This document shows, piece by piece, positions 1 to 7,529 of a DNA stretch of 33,236 nucleotides. Made by a program: the position numbers and the translations under genes. The DNA comes from Pseudomonadota bacterium. GTDB taxonomy: Bacteria; Pseudomonadota; Gammaproteobacteria; Burkholderiales; Rhodocyclaceae. Numbering within the stretch: the first letter of the stretch is position 1; each line of letters opens with the position of its first letter. The notes under the pieces were generated by a model. It saw nothing but the letters and a program-made list of their open reading frames with translations, was not told the DNA's origin and ran no database searches. Location: NCBI GenBank assembly GCA_018262235.1, contig JAGTRY010000035.1:1-33236 (forward strand), in the 5' to 3' direction.

Positions 1-1700
1 TCAATACGGGCCAACTCGTCGGGGGCCAGCAAGTCGGCATCTTCAAGCAAAGCCTGGCGGGTAGCGTCGATCAGACGCCCTGCTTCGACCTGCTGCTCAC
101 GCAAGGCCCGCGCCTGCATATCCTCTGTGGCATGCTGGAAACCGGATTGGAGCATGCCGGTTATTTCTTCATCCGACAGCCCGTAGCTGGGTTTGACGGT
201 GACAGTGGACTCCACTCCGGTAGTCTGTTCCCGTGCGCTCACGGCCAAGAGACCGTCAGCGTCGACCTGGAAGGTCACCCGGATTCTGGCGCCACCTGCC
301 GGCATGGGCGGAATGCCACGCAGTTCGAAGCGTGCCAGAGAACGGCAGTCAGCCACCAGCTCGCGCTCGCCCTGCACCACATGAATAGCCATCGCACTCT
401 GACCATCCTTGTAGGTTGTGAAATCCTGTGCTTTGGACACCGGAATCGTGGAATTGCGCGGAATAATCTTCTCGGTCAACCCGCCCATCATTTCCAGTCC
501 CAGCGACAAGGGGATCACATCAAGCAGCAGCCAGTCTTCACCGGGGCGACGATTGCCAGCCAGAACATTTGCCTGGGTGGCAGCGCCAATCGCGACAACC
601 TTGTCCGGATCGATATCCGTATAAGGCTCACGCCCAAACAATGCAGCCACCGCACTGCGTACGTGGGGCATGCGAGTCGCACCGCCAACCAGCACCACTG
701 CCTGGATTTCATCGACCTTGAGCCCTGCATCACGCAAGGCCTTCTTGACCGGATGCAGGGTGCGCTCAACGAGTTCGCGCGTCAGCGTCTGAAACTCGCT
801 CGCCGTAACCGTCACTTGCACCAGACCATCCGCCGCAACAGGAACACTGGCAATGCATTCCGCATTACGCGTAAGCATTTCCTTGACGCGACGCGCTTCA
901 ACCAGCAATGCACGCGATTTAGAACAATCCAGATCCACTCCGCTGGCTTTCCTGTGCAACCAGGCGGCCAGCGTTTCATCAAAATCGTCGCCCCCCAGCG
1001 AAGAATCCCCGCTGGTCGCCATGACTTCAAAAACTCCGCGCGACAAACGCAGGATTGAAAAATCAAAGGTTCCACCGCCCAGGTCATATACGGCGTAGAT
1101 ACCCTCGGCACCTTCATCGAGCCCGTAAGCAATCGCCGCAGCGGTGGGCTCATTGAGCAAACGCAGCACATTCAACCCGGCCAGACGCGCCGCATCCTTG
1201 GTGGCCTGACGCTGGGCATCGTCGAAATAGGCCGGCACGGTGATCACGGCACCGACCAGCTCGTCCCCCAGTACCGCCTCGGCGCGTTCACGCAGGACCT
1301 TGAGGATTTCAGACGAAACTTCGACCGGCGTACGCGGCCCGGCTACGGTATTGATCCGTACCATACCACCGGTATCGACAAGATCATAGCGCCCGCGCAT
1401 GCCCGCGTCGGCATCCGCCAGACCCCGTCCCATCAGGCGTTTGACCGAGGCAATCGTATTGCGTGGATCAGCCGCCTGAGCAGCCAGCGCATCCTGGCCG
1501 ACCACGGTCGTACCATTCTTTTGATAGCGGACCACGGAAGGCAGAATGATGCCGCAACCGTCACCGGCCAAGCATTCGGGTACGGAATGGCGAACCGTCG
1601 CCACCAGTGAATTGGTGGTGCCCAGATCAATGCCCACGGCCAGACGTTGTTGATGGGGGTCGGGCGATTCACCCGGTTCGGAGAGCTGCAGGAGCGCCAT
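1..1700 (-). CDS. hscA: Fe-S cluster chaperone HscA (Hsp70 family), C-terminus cut off by window start
   Basis: Specialised Hsp70 that, with HscB, releases the nascent Fe-S cluster from IscU to apo-proteins. The reading frame runs leftward from an ATG at 1700 and has no stop before base 1. About 567 codons are present, against roughly 620 for the family, so the end of the helical lid is missing. Near the N-terminus GIDLGTTNS is the Hsp70 phosphate-1 motif. Further on come DLGGGTFD, the adenosine motif [10 protein letters not shown] and, in the substrate-binding domain, VIPLSLGLE. The start ATG overlaps the hscB stop as ATGA, which implies translational coupling. Upstream hscB, iscA and iscU support HscA rather than general DnaK. 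Ferredoxin (fdx) would be expected just outside the window on the left. Confidence 0.95.
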   Translation of the reverse strand, partial: MALLQLSEPGESPDPHQQRLAVGIDLGTTNSLVATVRHSVPECLAGDGCGIILPSVVRYQKNGTTVVGQDALAAQAADPRNTIASVKRLMGRGLADADAGMRGRYDLVDTGGMVRINTVAGPRTPVEVSSEILKVLRERAEAVLGDELVGAVITVPAYFDDAQRQATKDAARLAGLNVLRLLNEPTAAAIAYGLDEGAEGIYAVYDLGGGTFDFSILRLSRGVFEVMATSGDSSLGGDDFDETLAAWLHRKASGVDLDCSKSRALLVEARRVKEMLTRNAECIASVPVAADGLVQVTVTASEFQTLTRELVERTLHPVKKALRDAGLKVDEIQAVVLVGGATRMPHVRSAVAALFGREPYTDIDPDKVVAIGAATQANVLAGNRRPGEDWLLLDVIPLSLGLEMMGGLTEKIIPRNSTIPVSKAQDFTTYKDGQSAMAIHVVQGERELVADCRSLARFELRGIPPMPAGGARIRVTFQVDADGLLAVSAREQTTGVESTVTVKPSYGLSDEEITGMLQSGFQHATEDMQARALREQQVEAGRLIDATRQALLEDADLLAPDELARI

Positions 1701-2212
1701 CAGTTTTCCAGTTGAGCCAGTGCATCGTCGATTTCGCGACGCAGTTTTTCCATGAACATGAGGCGGCGAACCAACTCTACCGCCTGGACCAGATCGCCTT
1801 CTTCGTCGAGCGCATCCTTGACGTCGTCAAGCATCACGCGTTCGTCACGCGCCAGATCGCGCTCCAGGCGTTTCAGCGCCTCGGCGTCATCCGCTGCTTC
1901 TTCAACCGCTTCACGCCATTCCATCTGCTGCATCAGGAATGCGTTCGACATGCCGGTGTTGCGCTCGGCGTCCACTTCCACACCGCGTCGTTCCAATAGA
2001 TAACGGGCACGTGCCAGCGGGTTTTTCAGCGTACGGAAAGCTTCATTGGCAAGCGTAGCCCATTGCATGGCTACCCGCCGCTCGGCTTCGGAATGATTGA
2101 CGAAGCGGTCTGGATGCACTTGCGCCTGCACATGGCGATAAGCCACATCCAGTTGTGCCGGATCAATGGCAAACCGCTCGGGCAATCCGAAGAGTGAGAA
2201 ATACTCGTGCAT
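1700..2212 (-). CDS. hscB: Fe-S assembly co-chaperone HscB (J-domain protein)
   Basis: J-protein that delivers IscU to HscA and stimulates its ATPase. With the ATG at 2212 the protein is 170 residues, close to the family norm, and opens [14 protein letters not shown]. The J-domain HPD tripeptide lies at residues 33-35 (VHPDRF). The acidic C-terminal half ([13 protein letters not shown] region) matches the three-helix IscU-binding domain. The frame is open further upstream to 2269, but that extension would read through a perfect hairpin at 2228-2254 and resembles nothing, so I chose the inner ATG. The Shine-Dalgarno is poor. The stop overlaps the hscA start by ATGA. Confidence 0.93.
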   Translation of the reverse strand: MHEYFSLFGLPERFAIDPAQLDVAYRHVQAQVHPDRFVNHSEAERRVAMQWATLANEAFRTLKNPLARARYLLERRGVEVDAERNTGMSNAFLMQQMEWREAVEEAADDAEALKRLERDLARDERVMLDDVKDALDEEGDLVQAVELVRRLMFMEKLRREIDDALAQLEN

Positions 2213-2227
2213 CAGTCTCAAACAAAC

Positions 2228-2254
2228 GCCTTGTCGTGTCAGGCACGACAAGGC
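2228..2254 (-). terminator. Perfect 11-bp hairpin between iscA and hscB
   Basis: GCCTTGTCGTG at 2228-2238 pairs perfectly with CACGACAAGGC at 2244-2254 around a 5-nt loop. Read on the minus strand, the stem is followed by GTTTGTTTGAG, a modest U-rich stretch. It may be an attenuating terminator or an mRNA-end stabiliser that sets iscRSUA levels above hscBA. Which of these it is cannot be decided from sequence alone. Confidence 0.6.
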
Positions 2255-2275
2255 GAGAGAGTCAGTCAAGCATGA

Positions 2276-2599
2276 TCAGACGTTGAAGCTTTCGCCGCAA
2301 CCGCATGCATCCTTGACATTGGGATTGTTGAATTTGAAGCCTTCGTTGAGGCCTTCACGTGCAAAATCCAGTTCGGTGCCATCAATGTAGGGCAGACTTT
2401 TCGGATCAACCAGCACCTTCAGCCCCTGGCTATCGAATACCAGATCGTCAGCTTCCGCTACATCAGCGTATTCCAGCTTGTAGGCCATGCCGGAGCAACC
2501 CGAAGTCTTGACTCCCAGACGGATGCCAATGCCCTTGCCGCGTTTGGCAAGAAACTTGGAAATGTGCCGCGCAGCGGCTTCGGACAGGGTGACAGACAT
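2276..2599 (-). CDS. iscA: A-type Fe-S cluster carrier IscA
   Basis: Carries [2Fe-2S] or [4Fe-4S] clusters (or iron) from the IscU scaffold to target proteins. With the ATG at 2599 it is 107 residues, the same length as Escherichia coli IscA. The three ligand cysteines are present: Cys35 in TSGCSGMAY, and Cys99 and Cys101 in ACGCGESF. An in-frame GTG four codons upstream (2611) is possible, but it would overlap the iscU stop and the added residues are not part of the family. The gene follows iscU closely and is separated from hscB by about 63 bases containing a hairpin. Confidence 0.95.
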   Translation of the reverse strand: MSVTLSEAAARHISKFLAKRGKGIGIRLGVKTSGCSGMAYKLEYADVAEADDLVFDSQGLKVLVDPKSLPYIDGTELDFAREGLNEGFKFNNPNVKDACGCGESFNV

Positions 2600-2607
2600 G
2601 ATTGGAC

Positions 2608-3012
2608 TCACTTCGTGTTATCCGCCGAAGCACCGTGCTTCTTGCGGTAATCCTCAACCGCCGCCTTGATCGCGTCTTCGGCGAGAATTGAGCAGTGGAT
2701 TTTAACCGGAGGCAGCGCAAGTTCTTCAGCAATCTGCGTGTTCTTGATGTTCATGGCTTCATCCAGAGTCTTTCCCTTGACCCATTCGGTGACCAGCGAA
2801 CTCGACGCAATTGCCGAACCGCAGCCATAGGTCTTGAACTTTGCGTCCTCGATCACACCTGCTTCATTGACCTTGATCTGCAACTTCATCACGTCGCCGC
2901 AAGCGGGCGCCCCCACCATGCCAGTACCGACGGTGGCGGTATCTGTCTTGCTGAAGGACCCCACATTGCGCGGGTTTTCATAGTGGTCCAGGACCTTGTC
3001 GCTATATGCCAT
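2608..3012 (-). CDS. iscU: Fe-S cluster assembly scaffold IscU
   Basis: Scaffold on which IscS-derived sulphur and iron are assembled into [2Fe-2S]. The 134-residue protein starts [16 protein letters not shown]. It has all three cluster cysteines: Cys38 in APACGD, Cys64 in TYGCGSA and Cys107 in KIHCSI. Asp40 follows Cys38, the residue that affects cluster release in the family. LPPVK at residues 100-104 is the HscA recognition motif, which fits with hscA in the same operon. It lies 12 bases after iscS. Confidence 0.97.
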   Translation of the reverse strand: MAYSDKVLDHYENPRNVGSFSKTDTATVGTGMVGAPACGDVMKLQIKVNEAGVIEDAKFKTYGCGSAIASSSLVTEWVKGKTLDEAMNIKNTQIAEELALPPVKIHCSILAEDAIKAAVEDYRKKHGASADNTK

Positions 3013-3024
3013 GTTCTTGCTCCT

Positions 3025-4233
3025 TTAATGCGCAGCCCACTGCACGGTGCTCAGGTCAACGCCTTCCTGAACCATTTCCCACAAGGGCGACAACTCGCGC
3101 AATTTGCCAATTTTCTGATGCATCAGGCTGATGGTGAAATCCACCTCTTCCTGCGTGGTGAAACGACCAATCGTGAAGCGGATCGAACTGTGTGCCAGTT
3201 CATCTTCACGTCCCAGTGCCCGCAACACATACGAGGGTTCCAGTGAGGCCGAGGTGCAGGCCGAGCCACTAGAAACCGCGATTTCCTTGACGGCCATGAT
3301 CATCGACTCGCCTTCCACATACGCAAAGCTCATGTTCAGGTTGTGGGGCACGCGCTGCGTCAGATCCCCATTCACGAACACTTCAGGCATATCGGTCAAA
3401 CCCGCTAGCAGACGATCACGCAGCTCACGGATACGCTTGTTTTCGACAACCATTTCTTCCCTGGCCAGACGGAAGGCTTCGCCCATCCCGACGATCTGAT
3501 GCGTTGCCAGGGTTCCCGAGCGCATGCCGCGCTCGTGACCGCCACCGTGCATTTGTGCCTCGATACGGACCCGCGGCTTGCGACGCACGTACAGCGCGCC
3601 GATGCCTTTCGGGCCGTAAGTCTTGTGTGCTGAAAAGGACATGAGGTCGACCTTGAGTTTTTCAAGGTCGATATCCACTTTACCGGTGGCCTGGGCGGCA
3701 TCGACGTGGAAAATGATTCCGCGCTCACGACAGATTTCGCCGATCTCGGCGATCGGCTGGATCACCCCGATCTCGTTGTTTACGAACATCACCGAGACCA
3801 GCGTTGTATCCGGGCGCAATGCGGCCTTGAAAGCTTCCAGATCAACCAAGCCGTTTTCCTGTACATCCAGGTAAGTCGCTTCAAAACCCTGACGCTCAAG
3901 CTCACGCACAGTATCGAGCACCGCCTTGTGCTCCGTCTTCACTGTAATGATGTGCTTGCCTTTGCCAGCGTAGAAGTGCGCGGCACCCTTGATGGCGAGG
4001 TTGTTGGATTCGGTCGCACCGCTGGTCCACACAATCTCCCGCGGATCCGCGCCAACCAGTGCGGCCACCTGCGAGCGCGCTTCTTCAACCGCGGCTTCGG
4101 CGTCCCAGCCATAGGAATGCGAACGGCTGGCCGGATTGCCGAAATGTTCAGTCAGCCAGGGAATCATTTTCTGTGCAACACGCGGATCAACCGGGGTGGT
4201 CGCAGAGTAATCGAGGTAAATCGGAAACTTCAT
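3025..4233 (-). CDS. iscS: Cysteine desulfurase IscS
   Basis: PLP enzyme that converts L-cysteine to L-alanine and hands the sulphur, as a persulfide, to IscU and to tRNA thiolation enzymes. At 402 residues it matches housekeeping IscS. It starts [19 protein letters not shown]. The PLP lysine sits in [12 protein letters not shown], and the persulfide cysteine in the mobile loop [10 protein letters not shown]. The C-terminus [10 protein letters not shown] with terminal WAAH resembles the IscU-docking tail of E. coli IscS. It lies between a second, NifS-like desulfurase and iscU. Confidence 0.97.
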   Translation of the reverse strand: MKFPIYLDYSATTPVDPRVAQKMIPWLTEHFGNPASRSHSYGWDAEAAVEEARSQVAALVGADPREIVWTSGATESNNLAIKGAAHFYAGKGKHIITVKTEHKAVLDTVRELERQGFEATYLDVQENGLVDLEAFKAALRPDTTLVSVMFVNNEIGVIQPIAEIGEICRERGIIFHVDAAQATGKVDIDLEKLKVDLMSFSAHKTYGPKGIGALYVRRKPRVRIEAQMHGGGHERGMRSGTLATHQIVGMGEAFRLAREEMVVENKRIRELRDRLLAGLTDMPEVFVNGDLTQRVPHNLNMSFAYVEGESMIMAVKEIAVSSGSACTSASLEPSYVLRALGREDELAHSSIRFTIGRFTTQEEVDFTISLMHQKIGKLRELSPLWEMVQEGVDLSTVQWAAH

Positions 4234-4261
4234 TTGAGACTCCAGAGGACAGCTTTGTTAT

Positions 4262-5413
4262 TCAGACCGCCATGGCGGTCAACTGTTTCAATTCATTCAA
4301 GGTCTGGCCCAAAGCCAGCAAAAAATTCTCGACTTCGTCCTGCTGTGTGCTGCGCCCCAAGCTGACTCGCACCGCACCGCGTGCGATTTCCGGCAACACC
4401 CCCATCGCCAGGAGGGTTCGCGACGGTTCGGGGTGTGCCGATGAGCACGCCGCGCCACTGGCAATGGCAAAGCCGGCGCGATCCAGCTTGCCGACCAGTG
4501 TCTCGCCATCAATCCCGGGAAACGCGAAGAAGCTGGTGTTCGGCAAGCGCGGCGCAGCCTCTGCAAAAAGCGTGGCCCCCAAAGCAGCCAGCCCTTGTTC
4601 CAGATGCTTGCGCAAATTCAGCACTCCTGTCAGGCGGGACTCAAGCCCTTCCCCAAGCAATTCGCAGGCCTTGCCGAAACCGACGATGGCGGCAACATTC
4701 TCGGTCCCTGAGCGAAGGCCACGTTCCTGCCCACCGCCGGCGATCAAGGGCTGCAACTCGACACGCTTGTCCAGTATGAGCGCCCCCGCGCCTTGCGGTC
4801 CATGAATCTTGTGCGCGGAAAGCGTCATGGCATGCACTCCCAGCCGACGAAAATCCAGCGGCATCTTCCCCAAGGCCTGTACTGCATCCGTATGAACATA
4901 CCCCCCGGCACTGCGTACTGCCTTGGCCAAAGTCACAACATCATGGATCGCACCCGTTTCGTTATTCGCCAGCATCAGCGACACAATGACAGGATGTTCA
5001 AGTCCCACCAGTTCAAGCGCCGCTGCGGTAGCCATTCCACCTTGCGCATCCAGCGGCAATTCGAGCAGGCGCCAGCCTTGGGTCTGCAGTTGCAATGCAG
5101 GCTGGCGGATACAAGGATGCTCGGTAGCCCCGATCGCTAGTGTACCGGGCTTGAATGCAGCGGCAGCACCTTTGAGAAAGAGGTTGTTGGCTTCCGAACC
5201 ACCGGCTGTGAAGATCACTTCAGTCGGATGGGCATTGACCGCCGCGGCCACCTGCTGGCGTGCCCGATCCAGCGCATCGCGGGTCCGTCTCCCGTATTCA
5301 TGCCTGCTCGACGGATTGCCAAAACGCCCGCGCAGATACGGCAACATCGCCTCCAGCACACGCTCGTCGAGTGGCGTGGTGGCGTTGTGGTCCAGATAGA
5401 CGGGCGCAAACAT
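4262..5413 (-). CDS. NifS-like cysteine desulfurase (second desulfurase of the isc operon)
   Basis: Fold-type I PLP enzyme of the NifS/IscS class, 383 residues, starting MFAPVYLDHNATTPLDERV. The PLP lysine is in LSAHKIHGPQG. The catalytic cysteine lies in SGAACSSAHPEPSRTLLAMG, so both key residues are intact. It differs clearly from the adjacent IscS: the active loop, the shorter length, and no IscS-like C-terminal tail. It probably supplies sulphur from cysteine, but to which acceptor is unknown. It lies 12 bases after iscR and 28 bases before iscS, so the shared iscR promoter should drive it. No nif genes are visible, so I do not use the symbol nifS. Confidence 0.88.
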   Translation of the reverse strand: MFAPVYLDHNATTPLDERVLEAMLPYLRGRFGNPSSRHEYGRRTRDALDRARQQVAAAVNAHPTEVIFTAGGSEANNLFLKGAAAAFKPGTLAIGATEHPCIRQPALQLQTQGWRLLELPLDAQGGMATAAALELVGLEHPVIVSLMLANNETGAIHDVVTLAKAVRSAGGYVHTDAVQALGKMPLDFRRLGVHAMTLSAHKIHGPQGAGALILDKRVELQPLIAGGGQERGLRSGTENVAAIVGFGKACELLGEGLESRLTGVLNLRKHLEQGLAALGATLFAEAAPRLPNTSFFAFPGIDGETLVGKLDRAGFAIASGAACSSAHPEPSRTLLAMGVLPEIARGAVRVSLGRSTQQDEVENFLLALGQTLNELKQLTAMAV

Positions 5414-5425
5414 GGCAGGCTCTAA

Positions 5426-5917
5426 TCAGGCTGCAACTTCGATCTCGGCCTTGCTGCCACGGCGGAATTCGTCGCACAGCACGACAACCTCGTGAGGATT
5501 TTCGCGCGCCCGGATTTGTTCCACCAGCGTAGCCAGGTTGATGGACTCCAGATATTCGAACATGCGTTGATTCAGATTGCTCCACAAATCGTGGGTCATG
5601 CAGCGCTGATGAGGACGCCCCTGGCAATCTTCAGTCCCCTTGCATTGCGTGGTATCCAGCGGCTCATCCACGGCAACGATGATGTCTGCCACAGAAATCT
5701 GATCCAGCGCCTGCGCCAGACAATAACCACCGCCAGGGCCACGAACACTGGAGACCAGTTCGTGGCGGCGCAGCTTGCCGAACAATTGCTCAAGGTAGGA
5801 CAGGGAAATGTTCTGCCGTTCGCTGATGCCAGCCAATGTGACAGGCCCTTTGTCTTGACGCAGGGCCAGATCGATCATGGCGGTAACGGCGAAACGGCCT
5901 TTGGTGGTGAGGCGCAT
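5426..5917 (-). CDS. iscR: Fe-S cluster-sensing transcriptional regulator IscR (Rrf2 family)
   Basis: Rrf2-family winged-helix regulator. In its [2Fe-2S] form it represses the isc operon. The start is the ATG at 5917 with GGAG seven bases upstream, giving 163 residues and opening [19 protein letters not shown]. The DNA-binding region contains [14 protein letters not shown] and [10 protein letters not shown]. The cluster ligands Cys92, Cys98, Cys106 and His109 are present ([10 protein letters not shown], then RCMTHDLW), with two extra residues between the second and third cysteine compared with E. coli. It is the first gene of the operon and has two matching boxes in its own promoter, so autoregulation is likely. 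Confidence 0.96.
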   Translation of the reverse strand: MRLTTKGRFAVTAMIDLALRQDKGPVTLAGISERQNISLSYLEQLFGKLRRHELVSSVRGPGGGYCLAQALDQISVADIIVAVDEPLDTTQCKGTEDCQGRPHQRCMTHDLWSNLNQRMFEYLESINLATLVEQIRARENPHEVVVLCDEFRRGSKAEIEVAA

Positions 5918-5966
5918 GGGGAACTCCAATCTCTGCTGTGTGGGCGAAATGTATCGTAGTGGGGTA

Positions 5967-5991
5967 ATACTTGATTGTTTTGATCAAGATT
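5967..5991 (-). promoter_or_regulatory. Candidate IscR type 1 box, downstream copy
   Basis: Read on the minus strand, this 25-bp site agrees with the E. coli type 1 IscR consensus (ATASYYGACTRWWWYAGTCRRSTAT) at 20 of 25 positions by my hand alignment. It covers most of the iscR -10 element at 5987-5992 and the likely transcription start. Binding here would block RNA polymerase. Confidence 0.65.
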
Positions 5992-6015
5992 ACAATGCCC
6001 GAGTAAATCAGTCAA
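5987..6015 (-). promoter_or_regulatory. isc operon sigma-70 promoter
   Basis: On the minus strand the -35 TTGACT (6010-6015) is followed after exactly 17 bases by the -10 TAATCT (5987-5992). The start would be about 60 bases before the iscR ATG. Both hexamers are covered by the IscR boxes. Confidence 0.75.
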
Positions 6016-6019
6016 GATT
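5995..6019 (-). promoter_or_regulatory. Candidate IscR type 1 box, upstream copy
   Basis: Read on the minus strand, this 25-bp site agrees with the type 1 IscR consensus at 21 of 25 positions by hand alignment. It contains the core TTGACTGATTTACTCGGG and covers the -35 hexamer. Its centre is 28 bp from the centre of the second box. Confidence 0.72.
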
Positions 6020-6064
6020 GAGTCCGGAATATCCTGTATTGCTCACGATAGAATCCGGGCCACC

Positions 6065-6742
6065 ATGCAACGCACCCATTCCACGACCGCGCCTTACCTG
6101 CCCCCTCCCGATTCGGGTCTGTCGATCATTTACCAGGATGACAGCCTGCTCGTCCTCAACAAGCCCGCGGGCTTGCTGTCGGTTCCGGGCCGGGGCGCAG
6201 AGAAAGCGGATTGCCTGGCGAGCCGGGTTCAGCAGCGCTTTACCGATGCGCTGATTGTGCACCGGCTGGACATGGAAACATCCGGCCTGATCGTCATGGC
6301 CCGCGGCGCTGCCATGCATCGACAGCTCAGCCAGTTGTTTGAGCAACGCAAGGTTTCCAAACGCTATCTGGCAGTCGTTGACGGGCGGCTGGCGCCAGAA
6401 TGTGGCGAGGTGAATCTGCCGCTCATCACCGACTGGCCAAACCGGCCGCGCCAGATTGTGGATACTGCGCATGGCAAGCCATCGCAAACCTACTATCAGG
6501 TGCTGCAGTATGATGCTTTGCGCGACACCAGTCGGGTCGCGTTGTCACCCGTAACCGGGCGTTCCCACCAATTGCGTGTGCACATGCAGGCCCTTGGCCA
6601 TCCCATTCTTGGCGACGCACTCTACGCACATCAGGCCGCGCGGGAAAAAGCGCCACGCTTGTTGCTGCACGCGGAATATCTGAGCTTTCCGCATCCGGAC
6701 CACGCCCAGGTGTGCGAATTCTTTGCTGCGCCGGCTTTCTGA
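6065..6742 (+). CDS. rluA: Pseudouridine synthase RluA (23S rRNA / tRNA)
   Basis: RluA-family pseudouridine synthase. E. coli RluA modifies U746 of 23S rRNA and U32 of several tRNAs, and this 225-residue protein is closely similar to it in length and motifs. The catalytic aspartate is Asp69 in VHRLDMETSG. Other RluA signatures are NKPAGLLSVPGR near residue 32, LITDWPNRP mid-protein and the late block GRSHQLRVHMQALGHPILGD. There is no N-terminal S4 domain, which argues for RluA over RluC or RluD. Transcription diverges from iscR. No Shine-Dalgarno is visible before the ATG, and a TAGAAT lies only ten bases upstream of it. Confidence 0.92.
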   Translation: MQRTHSTTAPYLPPPDSGLSIIYQDDSLLVLNKPAGLLSVPGRGAEKADCLASRVQQRFTDALIVHRLDMETSGLIVMARGAAMHRQLSQLFEQRKVSKRYLAVVDGRLAPECGEVNLPLITDWPNRPRQIVDTAHGKPSQTYYQVLQYDALRDTSRVALSPVTGRSHQLRVHMQALGHPILGDALYAHQAAREKAPRLLLHAEYLSFPHPDHAQVCEFFAAPAF

Positions 6743-6810
6743 TGATCAGGATCACGCCCTGATCGGTCTTGATCGGCGAAAATGCGTCGCTTCCAAGCAA
6801 AGTATCCTGC

Positions 6811-7452
6811 ATGAAAAAGCACCTGCGTGTGGCGATGGATCTCATCGTCAACCTCTTCCTGCCGTGGCTGGCCTATACCTTCGCAGCGCCTCGATATGGC
6901 GAATTCGGGGCCCTGATCGCCTCATCGATCCCACCTTTGCTATGGAGCCTTCTGGAACTGGCCTGGCATCGCCGGATTGATGCACTGAGCATCTTGGTGC
7001 TTGGTGGCATCGGTTTGTCGGTGCTGGCGATGGCTCTAGGCGGCGATGCCCGGCTTTTGCTGATCCGTGAATCGCTCATCTCGGGCCTGATCGGGGTAGC
7101 TTTCATGCTGTCCTTGCTGTTCAAACGCCCGCTTGTCTACTTCCTGGCGCGTGCAACCGTGCTACGCCAGAACGCCGAACATGGCGCAGCCGGTTTCCAT
7201 GCATGGTGGCAAATCCCCGCAGCCCAGCGTGCGATTCGTGGCATTACTGCGGTTTGGGGACTGGGCTTGACGGGAGAAGCTCTCCTGCGCACCTGGCTGG
7301 CCTGGCATTGGGAGCCCCAGCGTTTTCTGGCCATTGCGCCGACACTTGGCTACGTGATCGCGGGAGCCATGTGTTTGTGGACCTTCTGGTTTGTCAGACG
7401 CCTCAAAACCACTGCATCCCTCCGTACATCCTCTTCAGCCGACTCGGAATAA
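6811..7452 (+). CDS. Multi-pass membrane protein, VC0807 family
   Basis: 213 residues from the ATG at 6811. The frame is open further upstream, but this ATG directly precedes the basic MKKHLRVAMD and a hydrophobic segment. Roughly five or six membrane-spanning stretches can be seen, for example LIVNLFLPWLAYTFA, ILVLGGIGLSVLAMAL, LISGLIGVAFMLSLLF and APTLGYVIAGAMCLWTFWF. The PPLLWSLLELAWHRRIDALS region and RPLVYFLARA resemble the group annotated as VC0807 family proteins, which have no established function. It follows rluA by about 70 bases. That gap contains a small GATC-rich inverted repeat (6744-6764). The C-terminal tail is serine-rich and polar. Confidence 0.7.
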   Translation: MKKHLRVAMDLIVNLFLPWLAYTFAAPRYGEFGALIASSIPPLLWSLLELAWHRRIDALSILVLGGIGLSVLAMALGGDARLLLIRESLISGLIGVAFMLSLLFKRPLVYFLARATVLRQNAEHGAAGFHAWWQIPAAQRAIRGITAVWGLGLTGEALLRTWLAWHWEPQRFLAIAPTLGYVIAGAMCLWTFWFVRRLKTTASLRTSSSADSE

Positions 7453-7529
7453 TCCGATAAGTAGAGGACAATAGCGGGTTATCCCCCTCTTCCGGGCCGC
7501 ATTCCTGCGCCCTTTTACGGTACAACAAC

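Noticed and set aside
132-1058. 308-codon open frame on the plus strand opposite hscA
   Set aside because: hscA reads through this region with all Hsp70 signatures; the opposing frame has no recognisable features.
2213-2269. Longer HscB start at 2269
   Set aside because: The extension would translate the hairpin at 2228-2254 and has no family similarity.
6744-6764. GATCAGG...CCTGATC inverted repeat after rluA as a terminator
   Set aside because: Only a 7-bp stem and no T run; may be a chance product of several close GATC sites.
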